The notes below the pieces were generated by a model. That model did no database searches. It was not told the DNA's origin and saw only the letters and a program-made list of their open reading frames with translations. A stretch of DNA of 64,000 nucleotides from Haloarchaeobius sp. FL176. Lineage in GTDB: Archaea; Halobacteriota; Halobacteria; Halobacteriales; Natrialbaceae. Below, one piece after another: positions 36,088-43,989 of the stretch (positions within the stretch are counted from its first letter, which is position 1; each line of letters starts with the position of its first letter). A program made the translations under genes and the position numbers. The DNA lies in contig NZ_JANJYH010000005.1 of assembly GCF_024609245.1 (NCBI RefSeq), positions 248,001 through 312,000 on the forward strand, given 5' to 3'.

Positions 36088-36777
36088 TTACAGCTCGTTC
36101 TCGTCCGGGAAGCCGTCGTACTCGGTGATGTCGACGCCCTCTTCGGTGACCTCACAGAGGACGAGCCCGTTGCCGGAGCCGGTGTCACGCTCGGCCGCGC
36201 TCTGGACGGCGCGGGCGGCGAGACGACGGGCCTCGTCCATCTCGATGTCCTCGTGCCACTCGCCCTCGAGCAGGCCGTAGGCGACCATCATCCCGGAGCC
36301 GGTGACGGTGTAGTCGTCCTTCATGACGCCGCCGGCGGGGTCGATGGAGTAGACGTGGCTGCCGTCCTCGTCGACGCCGCCCAGGATGGGGTTGATGGCG
36401 AAAAACGGGCCGCCACGGGCGAAGTTACCCGCGAGCGTGGCGAGCGCCTCGATGCTCATGTCCTGCCCGCGGCGGGTCTCGTAGAGGTTGACCTCGGCGC
36501 GGAGGGACTTGATGAACGACTGGGCACCGCCGACGCTGCCGACGAGCGTCATCGCGGCGGTCGGGTGGATCTCCTCGACCTTCACGACCTGCTTGTTCGA
36601 GACGAAGCGGCCGCCGAGGCTGGCACGGCGGTCGGTCGCGATGAGGACGCCCTCGTCGGTCGCGATGCCGATGGTGGTCGTCCCGGTCTTGTTGACCTTC
36701 TGTTCGTCGCCGGCCTGTTCTCGCCACTCGGCCGCGCCGAGTTCGGGTTCGTAGGGGTCGGTGTTGTCGAGCATCAT
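36088..36777 (-). CDS. psmB: Proteasome beta subunit
   Basis: This is the catalytic 20S proteasome subunit of 229 aa. The propeptide ends before Thr33 in KTG|TTTIGIA, the N-terminal nucleophile threonine after autocleavage. The active-site neighbours TDRRAS (Asp49) and the Lys of KQVVKVEEIHP are present, and GSVGGAQ and GSG motifs complete the fold. The ATG overlaps the psmA stop (ATGA), so both subunits are translated from one message. The C-terminal region (EGEWHEDIEMDEAR) differs noticeably from Haloferax PsmB as I remember it. It may be a second-type beta subunit. Confidence 0.93.
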   Translation of the reverse strand: MMLDNTDPYEPELGAAEWREQAGDEQKVNKTGTTTIGIATDEGVLIATDRRASLGGRFVSNKQVVKVEEIHPTAAMTLVGSVGGAQSFIKSLRAEVNLYETRRGQDMSIEALATLAGNFARGGPFFAINPILGGVDEDGSHVYSIDPAGGVMKDDYTVTGSGMMVAYGLLEGEWHEDIEMDEARRLAARAVQSAAERDTGSGNGLVLCEVTEEGVDITEYDGFPDENEL

Positions 36778-37520
36778 TCGTCGTCATCCTCCGTGAGGAG
36801 GTCGAGTTCCGCGAGTCTGTTCTCTATCTCGTCCAGTTCGAGGGTCCGGTACTCACCGCTTTCGGTCTCGACCGTCGAGATGGCGAGCCCCTCCGGCGGG
36901 AAGCCCTCCTCCTCGCCGACGGCCATGGCCTCGATGGCGAGGTCGATGCCGCCCTGGAGCGTGAGCTCGTCGGAGTACTCGTCTTCGAGGTGACTCTGGA
37001 TCTCCTCACGGTTGCCGCCGATGGCGATGGCCTTCCACTCGTACGGCGTCCCCGAGGGGTCGGTCTCGAAGAGGCGGGGCTCGCCGTCGTCGATACCGCC
37101 GACGAGCAGCGCGACGCCGAACGGGCGCGCGCCACCGGTCTGCGTGTACTGCTGGATGTGGTCCGTGACGGCCTTCGTCAGCGTCTCGACCCCGATGGTC
37201 TCGTCGTAGCGGAGCTGGTTGACCTGTGACTGCCGACGCGCCACGTCGATGAGCTGGCGCGCGTCGGCGACGTGGCCGGCGCTCGCGATGCCGACGTGGT
37301 CGTCGATCTTGTGGAGCTTCTCGACGGAGTCGCGCTCCATCAGCGGCGAGCGACTGCGACGCTCGGCCACGAGGACGACGCCCTCCGGTGTTCGAATCCC
37401 GACGCTCGCGCTGCCGCGCTTGACGGCCTCGCGTGCGTACTCGACTTGGTAGAGACGTCCGTCCGGCGAGAAGATAGTGATTCCCCGGTCGTACGCTTGC
37501 TGCTGGTTCTGACCTTGCAT
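36774..37520 (-). CDS. psmA: Proteasome alpha subunit
   Basis: This is the non-catalytic 20S outer-ring subunit of 248 aa. The N-terminal gate and signature MQGQNQQQAYDRGITIFSPDGRLYQVEYAREAVKRG is diagnostic; KLHKIDDHVGIASAGHVADAR and TQTGGARPFGVALLVGGID follow. It ends in an acidic tail, and no HbYX-like end is expected here. A TATA-like CTTAAAAA (minus, 37551-37558) predicts transcription start about 7 nt before the ATG. It precedes psmB with ATGA overlap, a compact alpha-beta operon. Confidence 0.96.
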   Translation of the reverse strand: MQGQNQQQAYDRGITIFSPDGRLYQVEYAREAVKRGSASVGIRTPEGVVLVAERRSRSPLMERDSVEKLHKIDDHVGIASAGHVADARQLIDVARRQSQVNQLRYDETIGVETLTKAVTDHIQQYTQTGGARPFGVALLVGGIDDGEPRLFETDPSGTPYEWKAIAIGGNREEIQSHLEDEYSDELTLQGGIDLAIEAMAVGEEEGFPPEGLAISTVETESGEYRTLELDEIENRLAELDLLTEDDDE

Positions 37521-37688
37521 TGTCTGCGTTAACCTGAAGTTAGGGACGTGTTTTTAAGTACTTTTTTGTACTCCCCGGCGGCGGAATGGGGACTGCTGCG
37601 TGTCTCCATCGAGGTCTCCCAGCCCCATAACGACGTTGCACTCGGCAAGGGTGAGCGGTTGTAGGAAACCGGAGGTCCGACGAACCGG

Positions 37689-37721
37689 GATATTCATTTG
37701 AACAGTTGTTCATTCGTTGGT
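37689..37721 (+). promoter_or_regulatory. promoter and SmtB/ArsR-type operator of arsR-arsC
   Basis: TGAACA (37699-37704) and TGTTCA (37707-37712) form a perfect 6-2-6 inverted repeat, TGAACAGTTGTTCA. It lies between the presumed TATA (GATATTCAT, about 37689-37697) and the ATG at 37722. A further TTCA (37693-37696) pairs with TGAA (37699-37702). The sequence closely resembles the cyanobacterial smt operator TGAACAGTTATTCA as I recall it. Repression of its own operon is the expected outcome. Confidence 0.75.
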
Positions 37722-38135
37722 ATGGCAACGGCGGACCGGCTAGAACGACTCATCGTCGACGAGTGCGGGAGCTGCTGTGACGGGGACGTGGACGCACTGA
37801 TCGCCGACCTGAACGCGGTTTGCGACCGGGCACGGACCGACCGAACACCGACCGCCGCGGCGCTCTTCGACGCACTGTCGGCGGAGACGCGGCTCGACAT
37901 CGTGCGGCTGCTCGTCGCCGCCGAGGACGAGCTCTGCGTCTGCGAGCTCGAACCCCTCGTCGACGTGAGCGACAGCGCGGTCAGCCACGCGCTCTCGACG
38001 CTGACCGACGCCGGCCTCGTCGAGCGGCGGAAGGAGGGTCGCTGGCGCTACTACCGGCCGACTGAGCGCGCCGCGGCGCTGCTGGCGGCGGTCGACGGGG
38101 AAGCCGACGGCACAGCGGGAGGTGCCGCCGAATGA
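37722..38135 (+). CDS. arsR: ArsR/SmtB-family metal(loid)-sensing repressor
   Basis: This is a 137-aa winged-helix regulator. The alpha-3 site reads DELCVCELEP, the ELCVCDL-type arsenic/cadmium ligand pair, and an additional Cys-rich N-terminal segment ECGSCCDGDV may supply further thiols. The recognition helix SDSAVSHALSTLTDAGLVERRKEGRWRYY follows. It starts about 10 nt after the operator. Its TGA overlaps the ATG of arsC (ATGA), so both are co-translated. Inducer As(III), Sb(III) or Cd(II) cannot be separated by sequence. Confidence 0.9.
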   Translation: MATADRLERLIVDECGSCCDGDVDALIADLNAVCDRARTDRTPTAAALFDALSAETRLDIVRLLVAAEDELCVCELEPLVDVSDSAVSHALSTLTDAGLVERRKEGRWRYYRPTERAAALLAAVDGEADGTAGGAAE

Positions 38136-38533
38136 CGACCGTCGGCTTCGTCTGTGTGCAGAACGCCGGGCGCAGCCAGATGGCGACCGCGTTCGCCGAG
38201 CGCGAGCGCGACCGCCGCGACCTCGACTGGGACATCCTCACGGGCGGCACGCTCCCCGCCGACCACGTCCACGCGGAGGTCCGCGACGCGATGGCCGACG
38301 TGGGCATCGACCTCTCGGACCGGACCCCCCGCGAGGTGAGCGACGCGGAGCTCGACTCCTGTGACGTGGTCGCGACGATGGGCTGTTCGACGCTCTCGCT
38401 GGACACCGCCGTCGATCTTCGCGACTGGGACCTGCCCGATCCCGACGGTAAATCGCCCGAGGCCGTCGCCGAGATACGGGACGACGTCGAGCGACGGGTG
38501 GTCGCGCTGTTCGACGAACTCGAGGACGCCTGA
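38132..38533 (+). CDS. arsC: Arsenate reductase, thioredoxin-coupled LMW-PTP type
   Basis: This is a 133-aa enzyme of the low-molecular-weight tyrosine phosphatase fold. The P-loop is CVQNAGRS with nucleophile Cys8; Cys77 (LDSCDVV) and Cys85 (TMGCSTL) supply the redox relay seen in thioredoxin-coupled ArsC. DLPDP near residue 100 gives the general-acid Asp. It reduces arsenate to arsenite. An efflux pump is not adjacent, so arsenite export must rely on a gene elsewhere. Simple protein phosphatase activity is an alternative, but the relay cysteines argue for ArsC. Confidence 0.87.
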   Translation: MTTVGFVCVQNAGRSQMATAFAERERDRRDLDWDILTGGTLPADHVHAEVRDAMADVGIDLSDRTPREVSDAELDSCDVVATMGCSTLSLDTAVDLRDWDLPDPDGKSPEAVAEIRDDVERRVVALFDELEDA

Positions 38534-38583
38534 CGGCGATTCGAACGGTACGCCTTTCCACCCGCGGCCGGTAGTTCGGGCCG

Positions 38584-39594
38584 ATGACCGACCGCGGAAA
38601 GATCGACCGCTCGTTCTTCGACGACGTGATCTACCCGAACCTCGGAGCCGACCGCGACGACGTGGCGCTGGGCCCCACGCACGGCGTCGACTTCGGCGTG
38701 CTCGACGTGGGTGGCCGGGCCATCGTCGCCGCGACGGACCCGGTCTCCATCCTCCCCGACCTCGGCTGGGAGCGCGCCGCCAGATTCGCCCTCGGTGTCG
38801 TCCTCGCGGACGTCGCCGTCTCCGGCATCCCGCCGAGCCACCTCGCCATCTCGTTCTCGCTGCCGCCCGAGCTGCGCGACGACGAGTTCGCGGCCGTCTG
38901 GGAGACGATGGCCGACGACCTCTCGGACCTCGGGACGACCGTCCTCACCGGCCACACCGCCCGCTACGCCGGCTGCTCGTTCCCCTGGGTCGGCGGCGCT
39001 ACCGTCCTCGGCGTCGGCGACCACGAGGACGTGATTCGCCCGGACGGCGCGCGCCCCGGCGACCACCTGCTCGTCACCCACGGGCCCGCCGTCGAGGCGA
39101 CCGCGCTGTTCGCCGCGCTGTTCCCCGACGACATCGACCTGCCCGACGACGTGCTCGCACGGCAGGCCGAACGCCTGCCGTCGACCGAGCACGTCCGTGA
39201 CGCGCTCGTCGCCGCGGCGAGCGGGCCCGTCACAGCAATGCACGACGCGACCGAGTGCGGGCTCCAGGGCGCGCTCGTCGAACTCGCCGCCGGGGCGGGC
39301 GTCCGTCTCGACGTGGACTCGGCCGCGACCCCCGTCTCGGACGAGGCCGCTGCCATCTGTGACGCACTGGAGATGGAGCCCTGGGCGGCGACGACCAGCG
39401 GGAGCCTCCTCGTCGCCGTCCGGCCCGAGGGCGTCGACGCCGTCGTCGAAGCGCTCGAATCGCGCGGGACGCCCGTCGCCGACGCCGGTCGTGTACGCGA
39501 CGGTGACGGCGTGTACGTCGACGGCGAGCCGGTCGAACATCCGGGGGAGGACCCCGCGTGGCGCGTCTGGGCCGAGCTGTCGGGCGGGGAGTGA
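38584..39594 (+). CDS. PurM/HypE-like (AIR synthase superfamily) protein
   Basis: This 336-aa protein has the two-domain AIR synthase fold (AIRS N about 30-150, AIRS C about 165-310). It resembles HypE-type members: DPVSILPDLGWERAARFALGVVLADVAVSGIPPSHLAIS and TSGSLLVAV near the end. HypE proper ends in a conserved Cys (PRIC) that is dehydrated to carry cyanide; that tail is absent here, where the end is WAELSGGE. Hydrogenase genes are not seen in this window. A nucleotide-dependent function is likely but the reaction is unknown. A promoter box lies about 27 nt upstream. Confidence 0.78.
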   Translation: MTDRGKIDRSFFDDVIYPNLGADRDDVALGPTHGVDFGVLDVGGRAIVAATDPVSILPDLGWERAARFALGVVLADVAVSGIPPSHLAISFSLPPELRDDEFAAVWETMADDLSDLGTTVLTGHTARYAGCSFPWVGGATVLGVGDHEDVIRPDGARPGDHLLVTHGPAVEATALFAALFPDDIDLPDDVLARQAERLPSTEHVRDALVAAASGPVTAMHDATECGLQGALVELAAGAGVRLDVDSAATPVSDEAAAICDALEMEPWAATTSGSLLVAVRPEGVDAVVEALESRGTPVADAGRVRDGDGVYVDGEPVEHPGEDPAWRVWAELSGGE

Positions 39595-39612
39595 CCCGGC
39601 TGCGGCCGCCGC

Positions 39613-40650
39613 TTACCTCCGTTCGCCGTCGAGCGGGAGCAGCATCCGGACGACGTTGCCGCGCGGCTCCCGCTCCTCGAACACCAGCTCACCCCCGAGC
39701 GAGTCGATGGACCACTGCATCACCCAGAGCCCGAGCCCGGAGCCGTGGTAGGTGTCGGTCTTGGACTCCCAGGCGTCGAGGACGTCGACCTCGATGTCGG
39801 GAATCGGTGGCCCGTCGTCGATGATCCGTACCTCGCCGCGGTCGCCGTCGGAGTCCTTCGTGACGGTCACTGTCACCGAGGGCGTGTCCCGGTCGTTGTG
39901 GACGATGGCGTTCTCGAGGGCGTGCCCGATGGCGTAGTCGATACCGTCGTCGGCCAGCGCCCAGACAGCCGCCTGCTCGTCGAGCCGGACCGCCGCTTCC
40001 GGGTGCGCTTGCTGTACCGCCACGACCTGCTCGCGGACGACCTCGTTGACCGAGACCCGCGACCGACCGGACCTGTTCGAGTCCGCGATCTCCTCGAACT
40101 CCTCGATGGAGTCGCTCAGCGAACCGATGTCGGCGGCGATGTCGTGGACGGTCTCGAGGTCCGACACCAGCCGCTCCTGGTCGACGGACTCCATGGCCTG
40201 TTCGACGTAGCCCATGAGGACGGTGCTGTCGTTCCGGAGGTTGTGACGGACAGCCCGGTTGAGCAGTCGGAGCCGGCGCTCGCGGGTCTTGTACTCCGTG
40301 ATGTCTCTGACCTCCGCGAGCACGCAGTCCCGCCCGTCGACGCCGACCGCGGTGAGGTCGACGGAGACCCAGAGGACCTTCCCGCTCCGTCGTTCGACCT
40401 GCCACTCGAACGACTGCGGGTCACCGTCGGCCGCCGCCCGGATGCGCCGCACGGCCATCGCCTGCGTGAGCTTCGTCGTCGGCGCGGTGAAGTCCTCGAC
40501 CTGCATCGTCTGGAGCGTGTCGACATCGTAGCCGAACAGCGTCTCCAGTCGCTCGTTCACGTCGAGGATTCGCCCCGTCTCCGCGTCGTGGAGCATCACT
40601 CCCGTTTTCAACGCGCCGAACTCCTCGGGGAGTCGGACTGCCTCGCTCAT
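39613..40650 (-). CDS. PAS-domain sensor histidine kinase
   Basis: This is a 345-aa cytosolic kinase without membrane helices. A PAS domain occupies about residues 10-120. The dimerisation/phosphoacceptor helix is LNRAVRHNLRNDSTV (His136), as in haloarchaeal kinases. The ATP domain shows HALENAIVHND (N box), IIDDGPPIPD (G1) and GSGLGLWVMQ (G2). No response regulator adjoins it. The ATG at 40650 is preferred over GTG 40671 because the upstream mini-ORF stop overlaps it (ATGA) and the purine-rich GGAGGAGAAGGGCGG lies upstream. It follows mscS on the same strand. Confidence 0.86.
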   Translation of the reverse strand: MSEAVRLPEEFGALKTGVMLHDAETGRILDVNERLETLFGYDVDTLQTMQVEDFTAPTTKLTQAMAVRRIRAAADGDPQSFEWQVERRSGKVLWVSVDLTAVGVDGRDCVLAEVRDITEYKTRERRLRLLNRAVRHNLRNDSTVLMGYVEQAMESVDQERLVSDLETVHDIAADIGSLSDSIEEFEEIADSNRSGRSRVSVNEVVREQVVAVQQAHPEAAVRLDEQAAVWALADDGIDYAIGHALENAIVHNDRDTPSVTVTVTKDSDGDRGEVRIIDDGPPIPDIEVDVLDAWESKTDTYHGSGLGLWVMQWSIDSLGGELVFEEREPRGNVVRMLLPLDGERR

Positions 40651-40712
40651 CGATGCGAACGAGGACCCCACCGCCCTTCTCCTCCATCGAACTCGACAGC
40701 CATCCCATCCAT
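40647..40712 (-). CDS. putative 21-residue leader peptide upstream of the histidine kinase
   Basis: The minus-strand mini-ORF starts MDGMAVEFDGGEG and ends GPRSHR, with its TGA overlapping the kinase ATG (ATGA, 40647-40650). Its ATG is about 29 nt downstream of an AT-rich CTATTCGTA box (minus, about 40735-40745). It includes the purine-rich GGAGGAGAAGGG used as ribosome binding stretch. Same layout as at kdgK and cetZ. Confidence 0.42.
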   Translation of the reverse strand: MDGMAVEFDGGEGRWGPRSHR

Positions 40713-40764
40713 GCGACAGGGATGACGGTTCGGGTACGAATAGTTATCGGCAACGGGGCTGCGG

Positions 40765-41649
40765 TCACTCCTCCCGGTCGACCTCGACCCGACCCAGCAG
40801 CTCCCGCTTCGACGCCGGCGAAAGAGTGATTCCGGCTCCTTCGAGGCGCTGCTTGACGTGGCGACCGTACTCGGACCGGATCTGGAGGGTCCCGCGCCGC
40901 CTCAGATCGGAGACCCAGAACTCGCCGCGGAGGACGACCGCGTCGCCGGCGAACTCGTCGACGAACGCCCTCGGACTCGGCCCCTCCACCACGCCGTCGA
41001 CGTCGTGCGCCGCCGCCCGGAGCAGCGCCAGCGCCTCGTCCACGTCGTCCTCGTACGCGATGCCGACGTGCTCGACGATGCGCGTCCGGTCGTAGCCGTA
41101 CGGTCGGGTGATCGCCTGGCCCGTCAGCGCGGTGTTCGGGAGCGTCACCAGTCCGCCGTCGGGCGTCTGAACCCGCGTCACTCGGAGCGTGATGGCGCGC
41201 ACGGTGCCCTGGCCCCCCTCCCACTCGATGTAGTCGCCGACGTTGAACTCCGGGTCCAGCACGAGCACCATCCCGCTGACGAGCGAGCCGATGACCGTCT
41301 GACCGGCGACGCCGAGAGCGAGCGTCGCGGCCGCGACGACGAGCGCCGACGACTGCAGGAACGCGCCGTAGCCCGTGATGAGCGCCCCGACGAGCAACGC
41401 GACCACGATCACCGCCAGCCGGAGGTACCGCGACACCGCATCCTCGACGGTCGGGTTGTTGCGGTTCCGGGCGGTGACGATGCGACTCACCGCCGGGTCG
41501 AGGACGAACCAGCCGAAGAGCGTGACGAGTGCGAACGCCAGCATCCCCCAGCCGAGGCGCACCACGAACGACCAGTCGTTCGCGAACTGCGACGGCCAGA
41601 AATCGGGGGGCGAGCCCTGGAGCAGCAGCGACATCGCGTCGGAAAGCAT
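40765..41649 (-). CDS. mscS: MscS-family small-conductance mechanosensitive channel
   Basis: This is a 294-aa channel with three membrane helices (about residues 27-50, 68-92 and 95-120), the pore-lining TM3 glycine/alanine pattern ATLALGVAGQTVIGSLVSGMVLV, then the MscS beta domain (FNVGDYIEWEGGQGTVRAITLRVTRVQTPDGGLVTLPNTAL) and a C-terminal alpha/beta part. The helices and motifs match MscS of haloarchaea. ATG 41649 is chosen because ACTTTAGTGG (minus, 41671-41680) lies about 27 nt upstream; a GTG at 41658 is a less likely start. It protects against hypoosmotic shock. Confidence 0.92.
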   Translation of the reverse strand: MLSDAMSLLLQGSPPDFWPSQFANDWSFVVRLGWGMLAFALVTLFGWFVLDPAVSRIVTARNRNNPTVEDAVSRYLRLAVIVVALLVGALITGYGAFLQSSALVVAAATLALGVAGQTVIGSLVSGMVLVLDPEFNVGDYIEWEGGQGTVRAITLRVTRVQTPDGGLVTLPNTALTGQAITRPYGYDRTRIVEHVGIAYEDDVDEALALLRAAAHDVDGVVEGPSPRAFVDEFAGDAVVLRGEFWVSDLRRRGTLQIRSEYGRHVKQRLEGAGITLSPASKRELLGRVEVDREE

Positions 41650-41921
41650 AGCCGGCACAACGCGGGTCAGCCACTAAAGTTCGGGCGGCGATACCGCCCC
41701 AGTCGTGTCCCGTGGTCGTGGGACGCTCGCTCGCCCTGCCCCACTGCCCGCGACGCCAGCTCCGGGACTGCCTCGGCCACTGTGCGGGCACCGCAGTGGG
41801 CGTCGACGGTGCCAGGTTCGAACGAACCATCACCTGAATCCCTGGCCAATCTGTATAGGGTCGGTGCGGGCTACGATGTTTGGCTGCAGGTTGAACGGGC
41901 GCGAGCACCACGTCCCCGGTG

Positions 41922-42362
41922 ATGAATCGCACCGAATACGACGTGCGGAAGACACTCGACACAGCCGCGGACCTCGGCCTCGCGTTCCTGGGCATCGTCG
42001 TCGTCGTGTTCCCGACCGCCGCACTCGCCGACGGGATACTCGGTGACCCGCTGGGCTCCGGCGTCCTCGGTCTCACGGCCGTCGTCGGCGTGCTCGGCGC
42101 GTCCCTGTTCGTCGACCGTGGGTGGTCACACGGCAACTTCGGCAGGTTCGTCGGCATCACCGTGGTCACCATGCCGTTCTGGCTCCTCGGTGTTGGCGGG
42201 ATGATGTCGCTCCTCGGGGTCGACGCGCCGGCGGGGAGCCGTGAGCCGTTCCTGCTCGCGTGGTTGTTCGGTCTCGCCACCGCGTATGTCCGCGTCTACG
42301 CCGACCGCGTCGACCTGCCCACCCTCGACGACCACCGCGATTCGACCGACAGCTCGTCGTGA
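41922..42362 (+). CDS. Conserved membrane protein, function unknown
   Basis: This is a 146-aa protein with four hydrophobic segments (about residues 18-38, 47-62, 76-97 and 108-121) and a polar Asp/Ser tail. A TATA-like CTGTATAGG lies at 41851-41859, giving a predicted start of transcription near 41880 and a leader of about 40 nt; GGTGATG precedes the ATG. A GTG at 41919 is an alternative start. No neighbour suggests a role. It converges on the EamA carrier gene. Confidence 0.65.
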   Translation: MNRTEYDVRKTLDTAADLGLAFLGIVVVVFPTAALADGILGDPLGSGVLGLTAVVGVLGASLFVDRGWSHGNFGRFVGITVVTMPFWLLGVGGMMSLLGVDAPAGSREPFLLAWLFGLATAYVRVYADRVDLPTLDDHRDSTDSSS

Positions 42363-42422
42363 GCGCCGAACCGCGAACCACCGACTCCGCCCGTCGGCGG
42401 TCCAGGGTCGGTCGCCGCCAGT

Positions 42423-43289
42423 TCAGCCGAGCGTGATCAGCGCGACGCCGCTGATGGCGACGCTCGCAGCGGCCAGTCGGAGACGGAAGTCCTGCTCCTG
42501 TAGTACGGCCCCACCGAGCAGCACCGCCACGACCGCCTGTGCGTTGACGATGGGCGAGGCGACGCTCGCGGGCAGCGTCGTGAACGCCAGCGAGATGACG
42601 TGCTGACCGGCGGCGACGACCGCGCCGAACGCGACGAACTTCCGCCAGTCGGCGGCCATCGTCGCGCGGTCGAGCTTCGGGAGCGCCAGTGGCGAGATGA
42701 CGACGAACGTCGTCACGAGCATGACGACGACGAACGCGGCCGGCTCGACGCCCAGCTCCTGCAGGACGATCCGCTTGCCGACGTCGACGACGCCGAACGT
42801 CGCCGCGCTCAGGAGCGCGAGCTGCGCGGGGCGGGCGCGGACCGCACGCCGGAGCGGCTCCAGCAGCGTCCCCGGTTCGTAGTTCACGAGGTAGAGCCCG
42901 AGCGTGACGACGACCACGCCCGCGACCTGCATCGCCGAGAGCCGCTCGTGCAGGACGAGCACCTCAATGGGCAGGACGAAGGCGGGGACGACCTTGCTGA
43001 TGGGCGCGACGTAGCTCACGTCGCCGGTCGAGAGCGCCCGGAAGAACGCGAGCAGCGCGACGACGACCCCGACACTCACCGCCAGCGATGCCGCCAGCCC
43101 GACTGCCGACGTCGGCACGGGCGGTCCCTCCGTCGTCGCCACAGCCACCGGGAGGTACCAGGCGACCGCGGCGGCGTACACGCCGAACATGTAGACAGAC
43201 GCCGCGTAGTCCGCGAAGTACCGCTTCACACCGAACATGTAGCTACCGAGGAGGACCGCAGCGAACAGCGCGAGGGCGATACCGTTCAC
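42423..43289 (-). CDS. EamA/DMT-family membrane transporter
   Basis: This is a 288-aa carrier with ten predicted helices in two five-helix repeats. The repeat-1 end (YVAPISKVVPAFVLPIEVLVLHERLSAMQVAGVVVVTLGLYLV) and repeat-2 end (VASPIVNAQAVVAVLLGGAVLQEQDFRLRLAAASVAISGVALI) show the EamA P...E..R pattern. Typical cargo are amino acids or nucleotide sugars; nothing here decides it. The start is GTG with a strong GGAGGGTGA Shine-Dalgarno 4-6 nt upstream and the presumed TATA much farther away, so its mRNA has a leader. Confidence 0.88.
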   Translation of the reverse strand: MNGIALALFAAVLLGSYMFGVKRYFADYAASVYMFGVYAAAVAWYLPVAVATTEGPPVPTSAVGLAASLAVSVGVVVALLAFFRALSTGDVSYVAPISKVVPAFVLPIEVLVLHERLSAMQVAGVVVVTLGLYLVNYEPGTLLEPLRRAVRARPAQLALLSAATFGVVDVGKRIVLQELGVEPAAFVVVMLVTTFVVISPLALPKLDRATMAADWRKFVAFGAVVAAGQHVISLAFTTLPASVASPIVNAQAVVAVLLGGAVLQEQDFRLRLAAASVAISGVALITLG

Positions 43290-43398
43290 GGCTCACCCTC
43301 CCTCGCGGGCCGGGATGAACCGTGCGGTTTCGGCAGCGTTCCCGGGCGGGACGGCGCCGTGGCTCCGGGGTGGGTGAAACCGAAAGAAATCGGCGTGG

Positions 43399-43989
43399 TT
43401 ACTTCCCGCGACCCTTGCCCGAGTTGTTCGAGGGACGGGTGTGCTCGGTGCCCTTGCCCTTGAACGTCAGGCCTCGGTTCTGCTTGCCGGCGCTGGTGAG
43501 CCCACGGAACGCACGGCCCGTGTGGCTGTCGTCGCAGATCCAGCTGAGGTCGTCGTCGTTCTCGATGGCCGGATGCTCGGGGTCGACCATGATCACTTCG
43601 TGCCACTTCTGGGAGCCGTCCTCACCGACCCAGTAGGAGTTGAGCACGCGCAGGTTCGGGTACTTGCGAGCGCAACGCTCCTCGGCGATGCGCTGGATGT
43701 TCTTGCGGCGGCCGATGCGGTTGACGCCCTGGCGCTTGGACCGACGACCGGCCTTGTGGCGCTGCTTGCGGGCGTTCCCCTTACGGACCGAGACGCGGGC
43801 GACGACGACGCCCTGCTTGGCCTTGTAGCCCAGCTCGCGGGCCTTGTCCAGTCGGGTCGGTCGCTCGATGCGCTCGATGGCGCCCTGCTGCCGCCAGTCC
43901 TGTTTTCGTTGCCACTGCAGCTCGGCGAGCTTCCCGTCGTCCGGGTCCCGCCAGGCTTCCTTGATGTGGGAGTAGAAGCTTCGTGCCAT
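43399..43989 (-). CDS. rpl15e: 50S ribosomal protein L15e
   Basis: This is the 196-aa large-subunit protein L15e, found in archaea and eukaryotes only. It has the basic signature GYKAKQGVVVARVSVRKGNARKQRHKAGRRSKRQGVNRIGRRKNIQRIAEERCARKYPNLRVLNSYWVGEDG, which is typical of L15e, and a C-terminal K/R/G tail. The gene has a GTGGTGA Shine-Dalgarno 6 nt before ATG and a putative TATA (CCTTAACCC) more than 120 nt away, so it has an unusually long leader for this genome. Confidence 0.97.
   Translation of the reverse strand: MARSFYSHIKEAWRDPDDGKLAELQWQRKQDWRQQGAIERIERPTRLDKARELGYKAKQGVVVARVSVRKGNARKQRHKAGRRSKRQGVNRIGRRKNIQRIAEERCARKYPNLRVLNSYWVGEDGSQKWHEVIMVDPEHPAIENDDDLSWICDDSHTGRAFRGLTSAGKQNRGLTFKGKGTEHTRPSNNSGKGRGK

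Noticed and set aside
37370-37410. A tRNA-like GTTCGAATCC string
   Set aside because: It lies inside the psmA coding frame on the other strand and has no partner arms of a tRNA.
36088-37520. Second proteasome set asserted as fact
   Set aside because: Only one pair is visible in the window. Whether another exists needs the whole genome.
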